DNA of 64,000 nt from Anabaenopsis elenkinii CCIBt3563 (GCF_015245355.1 NZ_CP063311.1:458691-522690), one strand, 5' to 3'. Counted from the stretch's first letter, positions 1 to 11,690 are shown. Notes: generated by a model from the letters alone, not told the origin. Made by a program: numbers and translations.

Positions 1-125
1 AGAAAATTAAATATTAATAAAATCTGTTAATTAATTATAAGATTAACCTCGGAATAAATTTACGTTATCTTTTCCTTTAAACTTAATCATAGAAATTTTG
101 GTTGTCATCAGGAGTTGGATTAGTT

Positions 126-437
126 ATGGCGAGAATTAAAAGCTTAATCACAGTACTTTTTGATTTTTCTTTTTCAGAATTTATTATTTTCAGAATAATT
201 CGTATTTTGTACGCTCTATTTATATTCTTCGCTGGATTAGGATCCCTAGTAATTATTTCAGCGGGATTCAATGAGGGATTTCTCCAGGGGATTATTAGTT
301 TGTTAATTGCTCCATTGCTTTTTTTATTATATGTAATATCAACTCGAGTTGCTTTAGAGATATTAATTGTCGGCTTTCAGACGGCTGAAAATACTCGGCG
401 CATAGCAGAAAACACCGAAAGTCTCAGAACCCCTTAA
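126..437 (+). CDS. DUF4282-type small membrane protein
   Basis: A protein of about 103 residues with two strongly hydrophobic segments (around residues 18-42 and 52-78), followed by a short polar tail with a repeated AENTRRIAENTE pattern. Length, two-helix layout and the tail fit the DUF4282 family, whose function is unknown. A TTG 24 bases upstream is possible, but the ATG at 126 has a Shine-Dalgarno-like AGGAG at about 110-114, so I prefer it. It stands alone, with a CRISPR-like hairpin repeat about 70 bases downstream. Family call from recognition, not a search. Confidence 0.6.
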   Translation: MARIKSLITVLFDFSFSEFIIFRIIRILYALFIFFAGLGSLVIISAGFNEGFLQGIISLLIAPLLFLLYVISTRVALEILIVGFQTAENTRRIAENTESLRTP

Positions 438-508
438 TGACTAACTATGGGTAAATATTTCATACTTAAGATAGTTTATAGTCCCTTACCCCGGTTGGTT
501 ACTGTAAT

Positions 509-544
509 GTCCCCAGCAAGTGGGGACATGAATTAAATAGAAAC
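509..544. repeat. Lone CRISPR-repeat-like sequence
   Basis: A 36-base unit that starts GTCCCCAGCAAG and ends AATAGAAAC, with an 8-bp hairpin (ATGTCCCC 507-514 / GGGGACAT 522-529). It resembles the widespread cyanobacterial CRISPR repeat class GTCCCC...GGGGA...GAATGGAAAC. There is no second copy or spacer beside it. It could also act as a terminator hairpin for the upstream gene, though no T-run follows. A related unit lies at 41027-41062. Confidence 0.45.
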
Positions 545-562
545 AATTTATTAGTGAGTAGT

Positions 563-1351
563 TCAAGTTTGAGATAACCGCTTCACCTGTGTACCGACTA
601 AGATTTGATGAGCTTGTGCTAACTTATGGGGAATTTTATCAGCATGGGGACTATGGGTAAGACATGGTTGTAAATCTAGGTTCTCTAGGTTGTCTGCTTG
701 ATTACCTGGAAACCAGTGACTACCGCGACCCAAGAGATTGTAGCGCATTTTAGCATAGTCGATTAAATCGTAGGCGATCGCCAAATTTAACAACCACAAA
801 ATCACAGGAATATTCACCTGTCCTGGTGTTTCCTCAAAGGTGGGTAAGTTGGTATCCCAAGTTTTAACCCAATCTTCTCCTAAAGCAGCGATCGCTTGTT
901 GTTCTAACCTATGCAAAATTGGTGGTAGAATTTCCTGTGCCCGATGTAAATATTCTAAAGTCTGGAGATGTTCATCAAAATCTTGGGGTCTAGCAGCGCC
1001 TAAACTCAAAGTATGGACTTCTGGATGACTCAGACAAAACAAATCATTAAATACCATAGGACTTAAAGGGGCGCAAAGATCAACTAACTTTTGCGGTGGT
1101 TTATATAACATCCCACCCTTATCTGAGGGACTAATAATGAATACCCCCATATCGTGCTGTTGAGCAGCTGTAATTGCGTCCCAATTCCATTGATTAATGT
1201 AGTACCAATGCAGATTTACATAATCAAATTGATTAGTATTAATTGCTTCTACAATCAAATCTTTAGACCCATGGGTAGAAAAGCCGATAAATTTGACTTT
1301 TCCCTCTTTTTGTAACTGCTGCGCCACTTCCAAACAACCACCCGGACGCAT
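563..1351 (-). pseudogene. Aldo/keto reductase, C-terminal part (interrupted gene)
   Basis: The last roughly 262 codons of an NADP-dependent aldo/keto reductase. It carries the barrel segment LRPGGCLEV-type start, QKEGKVKFIGFSTHG, VNLHWYYIN and IISPSDKGGM typical of the family. The matching N-terminal part is at 3756-4184 on the same strand. Two insertion sequences (1357-2805 and 2809-3778) lie between them. Joining across both elements and removing their duplicated target bases gives an uninterrupted frame reading GESLDY-S-MRPGGCL, about 398 codons. The ATG in MRPGG is internal to the old gene, so expression as a separate protein is unlikely. Confidence 0.9.
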
Positions 1352-1356
1352 ACTAT

Positions 1357-2805
1357 CCCTCTTCTGTCACTTTCCGAGAATAAAGAATATAATAGTTAAA
1401 AGAAAAAACTCTACAAGGTAGGTAGAGCAATGGATGTAGAATTACAAATACTCAAACATTTACGTCGAGAGGCCCACCCAACAGTGGGAGTCATAGATGA
1501 ATATTGTGAAGAGTACAGAGACATATTTAAAGAAGTAAGAAATTATGAGTGCTTCAAATATTTACATTTGGGAATCATCTCAACGCTCAAAAGGAAATCC
1601 TTACCAGAGATAGCGAAAGTAGTAAGCATAAACTCAGCCCAATCATTACATCATTTTATTGCTAATTCAGACTGGTCAGTAGAGAAAGTAAGAAACAAAA
1701 GATTAGATAAAATAAAGAGAGCATTAAATGGAAAAGCAATTACCGTAGTCATTGATGAAACAGGAGACAGGAAAAAAGGTAACAAGACTGATTACGTAGC
1801 CAGACAATATTTAGGAAGTGTGGGGAAAATAGATAGAGGGATAGTTTCAGTCAATGCCTATGGAGTGTACGATAACATAACATTTCCGCTACTGTTCAAA
1901 GTATTCAAACCGCAAAAGACACTAAGAGCAGAAGATACATATAAGACCAAGATAGAATTAGCGACAGAAATAATTACAGAATTAATTGAGTTCGGCTTTA
2001 CTATTGAATTAGTATTGGCAGACAGTTTATATGGTGAGAGTAGTCAATTTATAAGAAAATTAGCAGCATATAACTTAGCTTATGTCGTAGCAATTAGAAG
2101 TAATCATGCAGTATGGTTGCCTGGCAATCAGAAGGTTAGGGCGAATAAGTGGTGTAAATTTACCAGAACATTTAGTAACCAAAAATCAGAGAATAGATAT
2201 ATCCGCGAAATAATTTATGGTAAGAGAAAGGAGATAACTTACTGGGAATTAACCACAGATCCAGAAACAATGCCAGAGAATTCTACTTCTTTTGTCATGA
2301 CCAATCTTCAAGGAAATCTCAAGAAAATTTTAGGCGACTTTTATGGATTAAGAACATGGGTAGAATATGCCTTTCGTCAGTGTAAACAGGAATTAGGTTG
2401 GACAGATTATCGGTTTACTGATTTTCAGCATATTGAGAAATGGTGGGAAATTATTTTGTGTGTTTACACAATGATTAGTTTAAACTCTCCAGCGTTTTTA
2501 TCCCTAAATCAATCTCATCAGCTTGCACCTAACATACTAGAAATCAGTGCAGTTGATTTCTCTGTGCATCAGCAATGGAATCATCAAACCGGATGGAAGA
2601 ATACTCTCAATAATCTGCGATTAATTGTCCAACCATTTTTACTTTTTTGGTTGATTTATCCCTGGCTTGATGTTTTTCCCAATTCCAATTTGCTGCTTGG
2701 GTTTAACCAACTCATTAGTGTTATGAATGGATTAAAACCCTTTTATTCTTCTGCATAATTTATTGTATTTACTGCTTGTTTATTTCGGAAAGTGACAGAA
2801 GAGGG
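1357..2805 (+). mobile_element. IS701-family insertion sequence, complete
   Basis: A 1449-bp element bounded by perfect 21-bp inverted repeats: 1357-1377 (starts CCCTCTTCTGTCAC) and 2785-2805 (its reverse complement). It is flanked by the 4-bp direct repeat CTAT (1353-1356 and 2806-2809), the target-duplication length usual for IS701. It carries one transposase gene and sits in the aldo/keto reductase gene. Ends, duplication and an open transposase frame all intact suggest recent activity. Confidence 0.9.
1430..2758 (+). CDS. IS701-family DDE transposase
   Basis: A 442-residue transposase filling the IS701-type element. Visible catalytic signatures are VIDETGDRKKG (first Asp near residue 109), LADSLYG (second Asp) and EYAFRQCKQELG (Glu within a Y-x2-R-x3-E-like signature). 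This order matches the IS4-superfamily/IS701 RNase H-fold transposases. The start ATG at 1430 is preceded by GGTAGGTAGAG. No frameshift is seen, so the protein is probably functional. Confidence 0.9.
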   Translation: MDVELQILKHLRREAHPTVGVIDEYCEEYRDIFKEVRNYECFKYLHLGIISTLKRKSLPEIAKVVSINSAQSLHHFIANSDWSVEKVRNKRLDKIKRALNGKAITVVIDETGDRKKGNKTDYVARQYLGSVGKIDRGIVSVNAYGVYDNITFPLLFKVFKPQKTLRAEDTYKTKIELATEIITELIEFGFTIELVLADSLYGESSQFIRKLAAYNLAYVVAIRSNHAVWLPGNQKVRANKWCKFTRTFSNQKSENRYIREIIYGKRKEITYWELTTDPETMPENSTSFVMTNLQGNLKKILGDFYGLRTWVEYAFRQCKQELGWTDYRFTDFQHIEKWWEIILCVYTMISLNSPAFLSLNQSHQLAPNILEISAVDFSVHQQWNHQTGWKNTLNNLRLIVQPFLLFWLIYPWLDVFPNSNLLLGFNQLISVMNGLKPFYSSA

Positions 2806-2808
2806 CTA

Positions 2809-3778
2809 TAGCAACCGCCAAGGAGGTTAGGACGCAAAAAGCAAGACATCCTCAATGGCATCTCGTAAAGAATCAAACCGCTCAAGTTTTTTGCGGATTC
2901 GACTTTTTAACCAAGACCAACATTTTTCAATCTGATTCAGGTCTGGAGAATAAGGTGGTAGGTACAGCACTTCACACCCTGCGTACTGAATCAGTTGTTG
3001 AATGCGCCCACCTTTATGAAATGTGGCATTATCCATCACCACAACCTGTCCTGGTTTGAGTGTGGGAAGCAAACAAGCTTCAAGCCAAGTCTCAAATACT
3101 ATTCGATTACACGCACCCTCAACAGTGAAAGGAGCTATCAGCTTATGGTTACACAGCGCGGCAATTATGTTCACCCGACCTTCACGACGACCTGATTTAA
3201 GTGCATGGAAGCGCTGTCCTTTTGAGTTCCAACCGTAATCATACTGGTCTCGGTTGTCCATTCCTGACTCATCGAGGTATACAATCTTCTCCACAGGTAA
3301 CTCAGACAACTGCGTTACGAAAGCCTGTCGTTTGACCTCATCGCGCTCACGGTAGCCATAAGTCTTTTTTTTCGCGTAAAACCAATTTTTTTCAAAGCTC
3401 TTGAGATTGTGCGATCGCTAATTTCTTCAGGCCAAAGTGAGGCCATCTCTACTTGGGTTTTATCGCCATGTACGGAAGCAAACTCACGAAATTTTTCCCA
3501 ATCGGTAATTTTGTGACCATTCCCAGGACGCTGATTAGGCAAGGCTTGGAAGTCCCCCGTTTCGGTTTTTCGCTTCAACCATAGGGTGATGGTGTTGCGA
3601 CTAATATTAAACATTTGACTGGCTTGAGTTTTCTTCAAGCCATCGAGTTCAATCGCTTGGATTACTTTTTGACGAAGGTCGTAACTGTACGGCTTGGGCA
3701 TATACCTGTAGCAAGCGATCGCTTCACATGAAAAGGGACTACTTATAGTTTATGCTTAAATTACCTTGGCGGTTGCTA
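2809..3778 (-). mobile_element. IS630-family insertion sequence, complete
   Basis: A roughly 970-bp element with inverted ends: TAGCAACCGCCAAGG at 2809-2823 and its reverse complement at 3764-3778. TA dinucleotides flank both ends (2807-2808 and 3779-3780), as expected from IS630/Tc1-mariner insertion at TA. It contains a transposase coded in two overlapping frames. It lies immediately beside the IS701-type element, inside the aldo/keto reductase gene. Confidence 0.88.
2827..3701 (-). CDS. IS630-family transposase made by -1 frameshift
   Basis: Two frames make one transposase. The first (3701-3315) has a helix-turn-helix region: YSYDLRQKVIQAIE and ISRNTITLWLKR. The second (open to 2827) has the DDE domain with IVYLDESG (first Asp), VVMDNATFHK (second Asp) and LPPYSPDLNQIEKCWSWLK (Glu). 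They overlap at a run of eight A on the coding strand (3372-3365). A -1 slip there gives ...GFTRKKKTYGYRERDE..., the continuous sequence expected of IS630 transposases, about 290 residues. Programmed frameshifting is known for this family; here it is inferred from the sequence. Confidence 0.85.
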
Positions 3779-4184
3779 TATAATCTAAAGATTCGCCATG
3801 ATTAATACCATGTAACCCCAGTAAATCAACGTAATCTAACTGGAGATTGTGTAGTGATTTTTCAAAGGTTTGCCGAAACTCATCCCCATCTGCAACCGGT
3901 CCGACCTTAGTCTGTACAATTATCTGCTCTCGGGGAAACTGAGGTAATATTTTGCCCAGCTGTATTTCTGATGTCCCATAACCGCGAGCAGTTTCAATGT
4001 GATTAATTCCTAGTTCCACAGCGCGGCGAATAGTTGCTTCTAGATTAGCTTGACTATCCACAGGAATTTCTGAATCTGGCACATCTTGCCATTTGAACTG
4101 ATATCTCATACCGCCACAGGAAAAAACAGGCATTTGTAATTCTGTGCGGCCAAACCTTCTATATAACATTACTTCATTTTGCAA
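3756..4184 (-). pseudogene. Aldo/keto reductase, N-terminal part (interrupted gene)
   Basis: Encodes about 135 native residues of an aldo/keto reductase, then seven residues (IATAKVI) contributed by the end of the IS630 element before a stop. Family features seen: MLYRRFGRTELQMPVFSCGGMRY, GINHIETARGYGTSE (catalytic Asp-position region with Tyr) and VQTKVGP. The ATG at 4184 begins the typical M-x-YRRFGRT start. The truncated product lacks most of the barrel, so the gene is inactivated unless both elements excise. The remainder is at 563-1351. Confidence 0.9.
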
Positions 4185-4326
4185 TGATTGCCAATATAAA
4201 TTTACAAAAATTTTCCCTTCCTACCCAACCCCAATCAAGATTTATCAGTACTTATCTGTAGTCCGTTAATTCCCATTCTTAGTATCCATCTGGGGTAGGC
4301 TTAATGCCCACCCTAGGGGATATCAA

Positions 4327-5562
4327 CTAAGCAGCATCTTGTAACTCAGCCGTGCGGACTGAAATTACCTGTATCTGATTACCCCGTTGTACCTTGACTT
4401 GTAATAATTGACCAAGGCGACTATTTTCTACAAGATTCTGTAGTTTATCAGCACTGGTGACCGATTCCCGATCAACTTGGACAATGACATCACCCCGTCG
4501 AATCCCCGCAATTGCCGCAGGTGATTCGGGTATAACTCGCATCACTAAAACACCATTAACTTCTGGGATTTGAATAGGAGAGTTAGGGTCAAGATTATTT
4601 TCTCTTGCTAGCTCAGGGGTTAAGGTAATCATTTGGACACCCAAATAGGGGTGAATCACCTTACCATCACGTTGCAACTTCAAAGCGATCGCCTTAGCCT
4701 TATCAATAGGAATAGCAAAACCAATACCCATAGCATCGGGACGAATAGCAGTATTAATACCGATAACTTCCCCCCGCTCATTCAATAACGGTCCCCCGGA
4801 GTTACCAGGATTAATCGCCGCATCGGTTTGAATAAAGTCTAAGCGTTTGTCAGCGATCCCAACTTGGGCGCTAGAACGTTTGAGAGTGCTGACAATTCCC
4901 AAAGTCACAGTATTATCAAATCCTAAAGGATTACCCACTGCGATCGCCCAGTCTCCCACTTGTACTGTATCGGAAGAACCCAAAGCCGCCACAGGTAAAT
5001 CCTGGTCAGGGTTAATTTTCACCACTGCCAAATCTGTAACTTCATCAATCCCCTTAACTTTGCCTTCATAGGTGCGACCATCCTTGAGACGAACCGTAAC
5101 TTTATCAGCTTGGTCTACTACATGGGCATTGGTTAAAACCAGACCACGTTTATCAATAATAAACCCAGAACCTAAACCCCGCAACTGTTCAGGGGGTAGC
5201 TGTTGGGGGATATCACCAAAAAAGCGCCGGAAGAACGGGTCTTCCAGAAATGGGTCGATGCGACGAGTAATGGTGCGTTCTGTGTCAATACGTACTACCG
5301 CATTTCCCACACGATTTACAGCTGCAGTCACAAAACTAGTGCTACCTATAGCGGTTTTTGCTGGGGATTCCTGTTGGGGGCTGATATCTGATATTTGGGT
5401 TGGTATGGTCAGATCATCCTCACCCCTGACCACAGTCGGCGCCGGGTCTGCTTGGGAGGGTAACACATGAAAACTACCCACCGTCAGCACCACGCCTAAA
5501 ATCATGGCTAACAGATAAGAACTGAATTGACGTAGAAAACCGCCTACTTGAGAAAATCCCAT
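4327..5562 (-). CDS. htrA: HtrA/HhoA-type serine protease with PDZ domain
   Basis: A 411-residue DegP/HtrA protease acting in the periplasm or lumen on damaged proteins. Residues about 10-32 form a membrane anchor or signal. The trypsin-like domain shows the triad: His in TNAHVV (about 147), Asp in TDLAVVKI (about 177), Ser in GNSGGPL (about 255). One C-terminal PDZ domain follows (PYLGVQMI ... GIRRGDVIVQVD). Length and single PDZ fit the cyanobacterial HhoA/HhoB/HtrA group; which paralogue cannot be decided here. A GTG two codons upstream is possible; I chose ATG at 5562. Confidence 0.88.
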   Translation of the reverse strand: MGFSQVGGFLRQFSSYLLAMILGVVLTVGSFHVLPSQADPAPTVVRGEDDLTIPTQISDISPQQESPAKTAIGSTSFVTAAVNRVGNAVVRIDTERTITRRIDPFLEDPFFRRFFGDIPQQLPPEQLRGLGSGFIIDKRGLVLTNAHVVDQADKVTVRLKDGRTYEGKVKGIDEVTDLAVVKINPDQDLPVAALGSSDTVQVGDWAIAVGNPLGFDNTVTLGIVSTLKRSSAQVGIADKRLDFIQTDAAINPGNSGGPLLNERGEVIGINTAIRPDAMGIGFAIPIDKAKAIALKLQRDGKVIHPYLGVQMITLTPELARENNLDPNSPIQIPEVNGVLVMRVIPESPAAIAGIRRGDVIVQVDRESVTSADKLQNLVENSRLGQLLQVKVQRGNQIQVISVRTAELQDAA

Positions 5563-5764
5563 AATCACAATCTAATTTAAAAGGTCAATTGTGAGATGTT
5601 GTGAAACATCTATTTACATTTATTGTGACAAAATCGATGATAAATTTTGTGTATTAGGCTTGGCATTGTTTTTGCCTGCATCTGGCTAAAAGTTGGTAAG
5701 AGTTTTGCCTTGATTTGTGATCCTCTAGGCTAGGATTTAACTATCAACAGTACTTAGATGGCTC

Positions 5765-6124
5765 ATGAATAAACCCGACCGGTTAGCAAAAGAATCTTTA
5801 TCTATATCCCATCCGCCAACGGAGCATAACCATGGAAAGTCGGCTCATGCTCACGTTCATAGTCAAGAGTCACTGCGGAAAATTGTCAACCGGTTGTCAC
5901 GGATAGAGGGACATATTCGGGGTATTAAAACCATGGTACAGCAAGATAGCCCTTGTCCTGATGTTTTATTACAAATTGCGGCGGTGCGGGGCGCTTTGGA
6001 TAAGGTAGCGAGAATTGTTTTGGATGAACATTTAACTGAGTGTATTGCTAGAGCGGCTCAACAGGGGAATATGGAGGTGGAAATTCAACAGTTAAAAGCT
6101 GCTTTGGATCGGTTTTTACCTTAG
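5765..6124 (+). CDS. CsoR/RcnR-family metal sensor, InrS-like
   Basis: A 119-residue all-helical DUF156/CsoR-family repressor. His32, Cys64, His89 and Cys93 have exactly the spacing of the nickel-site residues known in Synechocystis InrS (His21, Cys53, His78, Cys82). The N-terminus is His-rich (HNHGKSAHAHVH), also as in InrS. These proteins bind operator DNA when apo and release it on metal binding, usually derepressing an efflux gene. No efflux gene lies beside it here; the neighbours are htrA (divergent) and nagZ (convergent, 8 bases away). Nickel is the best guess; copper or another metal is possible. Confidence 0.8.
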   Translation: MNKPDRLAKESLSISHPPTEHNHGKSAHAHVHSQESLRKIVNRLSRIEGHIRGIKTMVQQDSPCPDVLLQIAAVRGALDKVARIVLDEHLTECIARAAQQGNMEVEIQQLKAALDRFLP

Positions 6125-6132
6125 TAATAATT

Positions 6133-7230
6133 TTATCTGTTCTGGTAACAACAGGCGATCGCTAGTTGGGCGTGTTCCTGTAGGGTATTTTCATCCAAAG
6201 TATGAATGGTATATTGGGGAGTCTCCCCTAGTAGTTTCTCGATTCTATTTCTAGCTGCGGTGACTATGGATTGATCCAGACTACCTTGATTTAAGGAATC
6301 GGCAAAATCTTCAGCCATCTGATAGGTACGTTCTATGGATAAGGAATTAAGATTACGGGAGACAATAAATAAATCACAGCCAGCATCAAAGGCTTGGGCT
6401 ACTGTACCACTGTGGGTAAACATATCGGAAACAGCTTTCATATCCAGGTCGTCGGATACTATTACTCCCTCAAAGCCCAATTCTTCCCGGAGTATGCTTT
6501 TGAGGATAGCTGGGGAAAGTGTCCCTGGTAATTTGGGGTCTATGCGGGGGAATAAAATATGAGCGGTCATGATTAGGGGAATTTCCTCGGCAATCAGGGC
6601 TTTAAAGGGTATTAGCTCCCGTTTGTGCAGGTCTTCTAGGGTCAGATTGAGTATGGGTAGTTCAATGTGAGAATCTTTACTAGTGTCTCCATGTCCAGGA
6701 AAGTGTTTCCCACATCCTAATATTCCCCCTTCCTGAAGTCCTCTGTAGTATTCACATACAGCTTCAGCTGTGGTTTCTGGGGTGTGACCAAAAGCACGAG
6801 GTCCGATAATGGGATTTTGAGGATGGGAAAAAATATCTGCTACGGGAGACCAGGATAAGTTTATACCCAAGGATTTTAGTTCTAATGCGGTGGCTTTTGC
6901 GACTGCATAGGCGTGGGTTTTTCCCAACAGTAAGGCGTAGGGAAATCTGGTAATTGGTGCAGGTGTCCTCACGACCCTTCCCCCTTCGTGGTCTAATGTC
7001 ATAAACATAGAGTCACGTTGAGCATATTCTCGGATTTGGTGGTTAAGTTGCGCGAAAGTTTCTAGCCATACTTCGTAAGGTTTACCATCCTCAAAGTTAT
7101 GAGCAAAAAAAATCACCCCAACTGGGTGTAAGTCACTGAGGAGACGTTTATCATCATCACTTAATTGAGTGCCAGAAACACCAACTATTAAATGATTCCC
7201 AAAGGTTTGTAGCTGCCCAGATGTGATCAT
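6133..7230 (-). CDS. nagZ: Beta-N-acetylhexosaminidase (GH3), NagZ
   Basis: A 365-residue cytoplasmic glycoside hydrolase family 3 enzyme that removes N-acetylglucosamine from muropeptides in peptidoglycan recycling. Diagnostic motif KHFPGHGDTSKDSH (His of the catalytic dyad), the DHEGGRV motif early in the barrel, and IVSDDLDMKA with the nucleophile Asp near the C-terminal third. Single-domain length is normal. ATG at 7230 opens the frame. It converges on the InrS-like gene with only 8 bases between stops. Confidence 0.9.
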   Translation of the reverse strand: MITSGQLQTFGNHLIVGVSGTQLSDDDKRLLSDLHPVGVIFFAHNFEDGKPYEVWLETFAQLNHQIREYAQRDSMFMTLDHEGGRVVRTPAPITRFPYALLLGKTHAYAVAKATALELKSLGINLSWSPVADIFSHPQNPIIGPRAFGHTPETTAEAVCEYYRGLQEGGILGCGKHFPGHGDTSKDSHIELPILNLTLEDLHKRELIPFKALIAEEIPLIMTAHILFPRIDPKLPGTLSPAILKSILREELGFEGVIVSDDLDMKAVSDMFTHSGTVAQAFDAGCDLFIVSRNLNSLSIERTYQMAEDFADSLNQGSLDQSIVTAARNRIEKLLGETPQYTIHTLDENTLQEHAQLAIACCYQNR

Positions 7231-7513
7231 AGAAAGAAATAAGAGAATATAAAAGTTACTCGATATATTAACTTATGGGAAGGATGCAAAGCCGCAAAAC
7301 TAGGGCTGGGACAGCACAGGAAAGTAGAACCTTGATATGATCAGTGTTATAGATTATTGGCACCAGGATGGAAACACACAGGGAACCGGGAAATTATCCC
7401 TTCTGGAAGTTTTTTTCAGAAGCGATCGCACAACTCCTGCCAAATGTAACGGATTGCAACGTATAATGAGAACGACAAAACCATAAAGAAATATTAAAAG
7501 GCAGTAAGTTTAA
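7231..7513. other. Intergenic region upstream of crtP
   Basis: A 283-bp divergent region between nagZ and crtP. It contains one HIP1 octamer (GCGATCGC near 7421). No clear operator, riboswitch or terminator could be recognised; promoters for both genes should lie here. Confidence 0.4.
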
Positions 7514-9872
<2,359 letters not shown>

Positions 9873-9926
9873 TTAACTCAGTATTCAGAATAATTCGTAA
9901 TCTGTAAGTTTTGCAACAGCTGTCAG

Positions 9927-9949
9927 TCTCCTGACTTATAGTCAGGAGA
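9927..9949. terminator. Hairpin after crtPB
   Basis: Nine-bp perfect stem TCTCCTGAC / GTCAGGAGA with a five-base loop, 54 bases after the crtB stop. Only a weak T-rich tail follows, so it could be a terminator or an mRNA-stabilising hairpin. Confidence 0.5.
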
Positions 9950-10042
9950 TTCTATATTGACGTCCGATACTTCAAATAATTTTATCAACGATAGTTGACT
10001 AATTAAAAATACTCTGCTATATTTAAAATCTGTAGCCCATCT

Positions 10043-10134
10043 GGAGAGATGGCTGAGTGGTCGAAAGCGACAGATTGCTAATCTGTTGTACGGCAGGTAA
10101 CTCCGTACCGAGGGTTCGAATCCCTCTCTCTCCG
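10043..10134 (+). tRNA. tRNA-Ser(GCU)
   Basis: A 92-base class II tRNA. Acceptor arms GGAGAGA / TCTCTCC with discriminator G, anticodon loop TTGCTAA (anticodon GCT) closed by ACAGA/TCTGT, a long variable arm with TACGG/CCGTA pairing, and a GGTTCGAATCC T-arm. CCA is not encoded. It reads AGC and AGT codons. Confidence 0.95.
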
Positions 10135-10275
10135 TTTGATAAACAAAAATGCCGAAAACCTTTGACTGACTAGTGCATTACCCATGTTATACATCAATTA
10201 ATATTGATGTTTTAGTCAACATTTTTACTGCCGTGGGTAGATGCTATTATTTATCACAGTCATTAAACCAACAAT

Positions 10276-10297
10276 TCCCCTCTGTTTACAGAGGGGA
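10276..10297. terminator. Palindromic hairpin between tRNA-Ser and the ABC binding protein
   Basis: Perfect 9-bp stem TCCCCTCTG / CAGAGGGGA with loop TTTA, 75 bases before the next start codon. No T-run. It may end the tRNA transcript or lie in the leader of the following gene. Confidence 0.45.
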
Positions 10298-10371
10298 GTA
10301 TGAACCTTTGCAGCCTGTCAAGTAAAATCTGACTTTTAGGCTCCTAAATATCTCAGGGGAAAAAGTAAACT

Positions 10372-11658
10372 GTGTCAAAAATTAATAGCGTCTTAGGCTT
10401 GAGCATAGCTACCCTAGCAACAGGTTTCCTTTTAGGAGCTTGCGAAAATGCTAATAACAATACTAATACTACAGGCGAGAGTAGTTCCGGGCTAAAAATT
10501 GGTACTTTACTACCAACTACTGGTGACCTAGCATCCGTTGGACAGCAAATGGTAGCCTCTGTCCCCTTGCTAGTGGACACCGTTAACGCTTGCGAGGGAG
10601 TGAATGGACAACCAGTTACCCTCATAGAAGTGGACGACCAAACCGATCCTAGAGCGGGTGCTGCTGGTATGACTAAGTTAGCAACTTTAGACCGGGTAGC
10701 TGGGGTAGTTGGTTCCTTTGCTAGTAGTGTTTCTACTGCTGCTGTCTCAGTTGCTGTGCCGAATCAAGTGATGTTGGTTTCTCCTGGTAGCACCAGTCCA
10801 GTTTTTACAGAAAAAGCCCAAAAAGGTGAATTTCAAGGCTTTTGGGCACGTACAGCCCCTCCTGATACTTACCAAGCCTTAGCATTAGCTCAACTAGCTA
10901 ATCAAAAAGGTTTCCGACGGGTTTCTACAGTTGTGATTAATAACGACTATGGAGTAGGGTTTGAAAGAGCATTTGTGGAAGCTTTTGAGAAATTGGGGGG
11001 AACTGTAGTTAATAAAAATAATCCCGTCCGCTACGACCCCAAAGCCCAAACTTTTGATAGTGAAGCTGCTGCGGCTTTTGCAGGTAACCCCGATGCAGTT
11101 GTAGCGGTTCTCTACGCTGAAACAGGTAGTCTCCTCCTCAAAACTGCTTATCAACAAGGTTTGACTGATGGGGTGCAAATTTTACTAACTGATGGGGTAA
11201 AATCATCTACCTTCCCAAACCAAGTAGGTCAAGGTAGAGATGGGAAATATCTCTTGGCGGGAGCCCTGGGTACAGTACCCGGTTCCGATGGCCAAGCCCT
11301 AGCAGCTTTTAATCAACTGTGGCAAGAAAAAAAAGGCGGTTCCCCCGGGGAATATGCTCCCCAAGCTTGGGATGCTGCGGCTTTGTTGGTACTGGCCGCC
11401 CAATCCGCCCAGGAAAATACAGGGGTTGGCATTGCTAAGAAAATACGTGATGTTGCTAATGCACCTGGTATAGAAGTTACTAATGTCTGCGAGGGGCTAA
11501 AGTTACTTCGAGAGGGTCAAGAGATTAACTACCAAGGGGCAAGTGGTAATGTAGATATTGATGCCAATGGGGATGTTGTGGGTGTTTACGATGTCTGGAC
11601 TGTAGAAGCAGATGGTAAAATTAGGGTGATTGACCAAGTTAGTCCTAATCCTCAATAG
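10372..11658 (+). CDS. ABC transporter amino-acid-binding lipoprotein, NatB-like
   Basis: A 428-residue type I periplasmic binding protein of the LivK/NatB group. Residues 1-23 form a lipoprotein signal ending in LLGAC (lipid-modified Cys24), followed by an Asn/Thr-rich linker. The fold begins IGTLLPTTGDLASVGQQM and includes GVVGSFASSVSTAAVSVA and GVQILLTDGVKS. Such proteins deliver neutral or branched-chain amino acids to a membrane permease. No permease or ATPase gene is adjacent, as is also the case for the scattered nat genes of Anabaena. The start is GTG, with AGGGGAAA upstream. Confidence 0.8.
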   Translation: MSKINSVLGLSIATLATGFLLGACENANNNTNTTGESSSGLKIGTLLPTTGDLASVGQQMVASVPLLVDTVNACEGVNGQPVTLIEVDDQTDPRAGAAGMTKLATLDRVAGVVGSFASSVSTAAVSVAVPNQVMLVSPGSTSPVFTEKAQKGEFQGFWARTAPPDTYQALALAQLANQKGFRRVSTVVINNDYGVGFERAFVEAFEKLGGTVVNKNNPVRYDPKAQTFDSEAAAAFAGNPDAVVAVLYAETGSLLLKTAYQQGLTDGVQILLTDGVKSSTFPNQVGQGRDGKYLLAGALGTVPGSDGQALAAFNQLWQEKKGGSPGEYAPQAWDAAALLVLAAQSAQENTGVGIAKKIRDVANAPGIEVTNVCEGLKLLREGQEINYQGASGNVDIDANGDVVGVYDVWTVEADGKIRVIDQVSPNPQ

Positions 11659-11690
11659 TCCCTCCCCTGGAAGAAACCCCTATATATATC

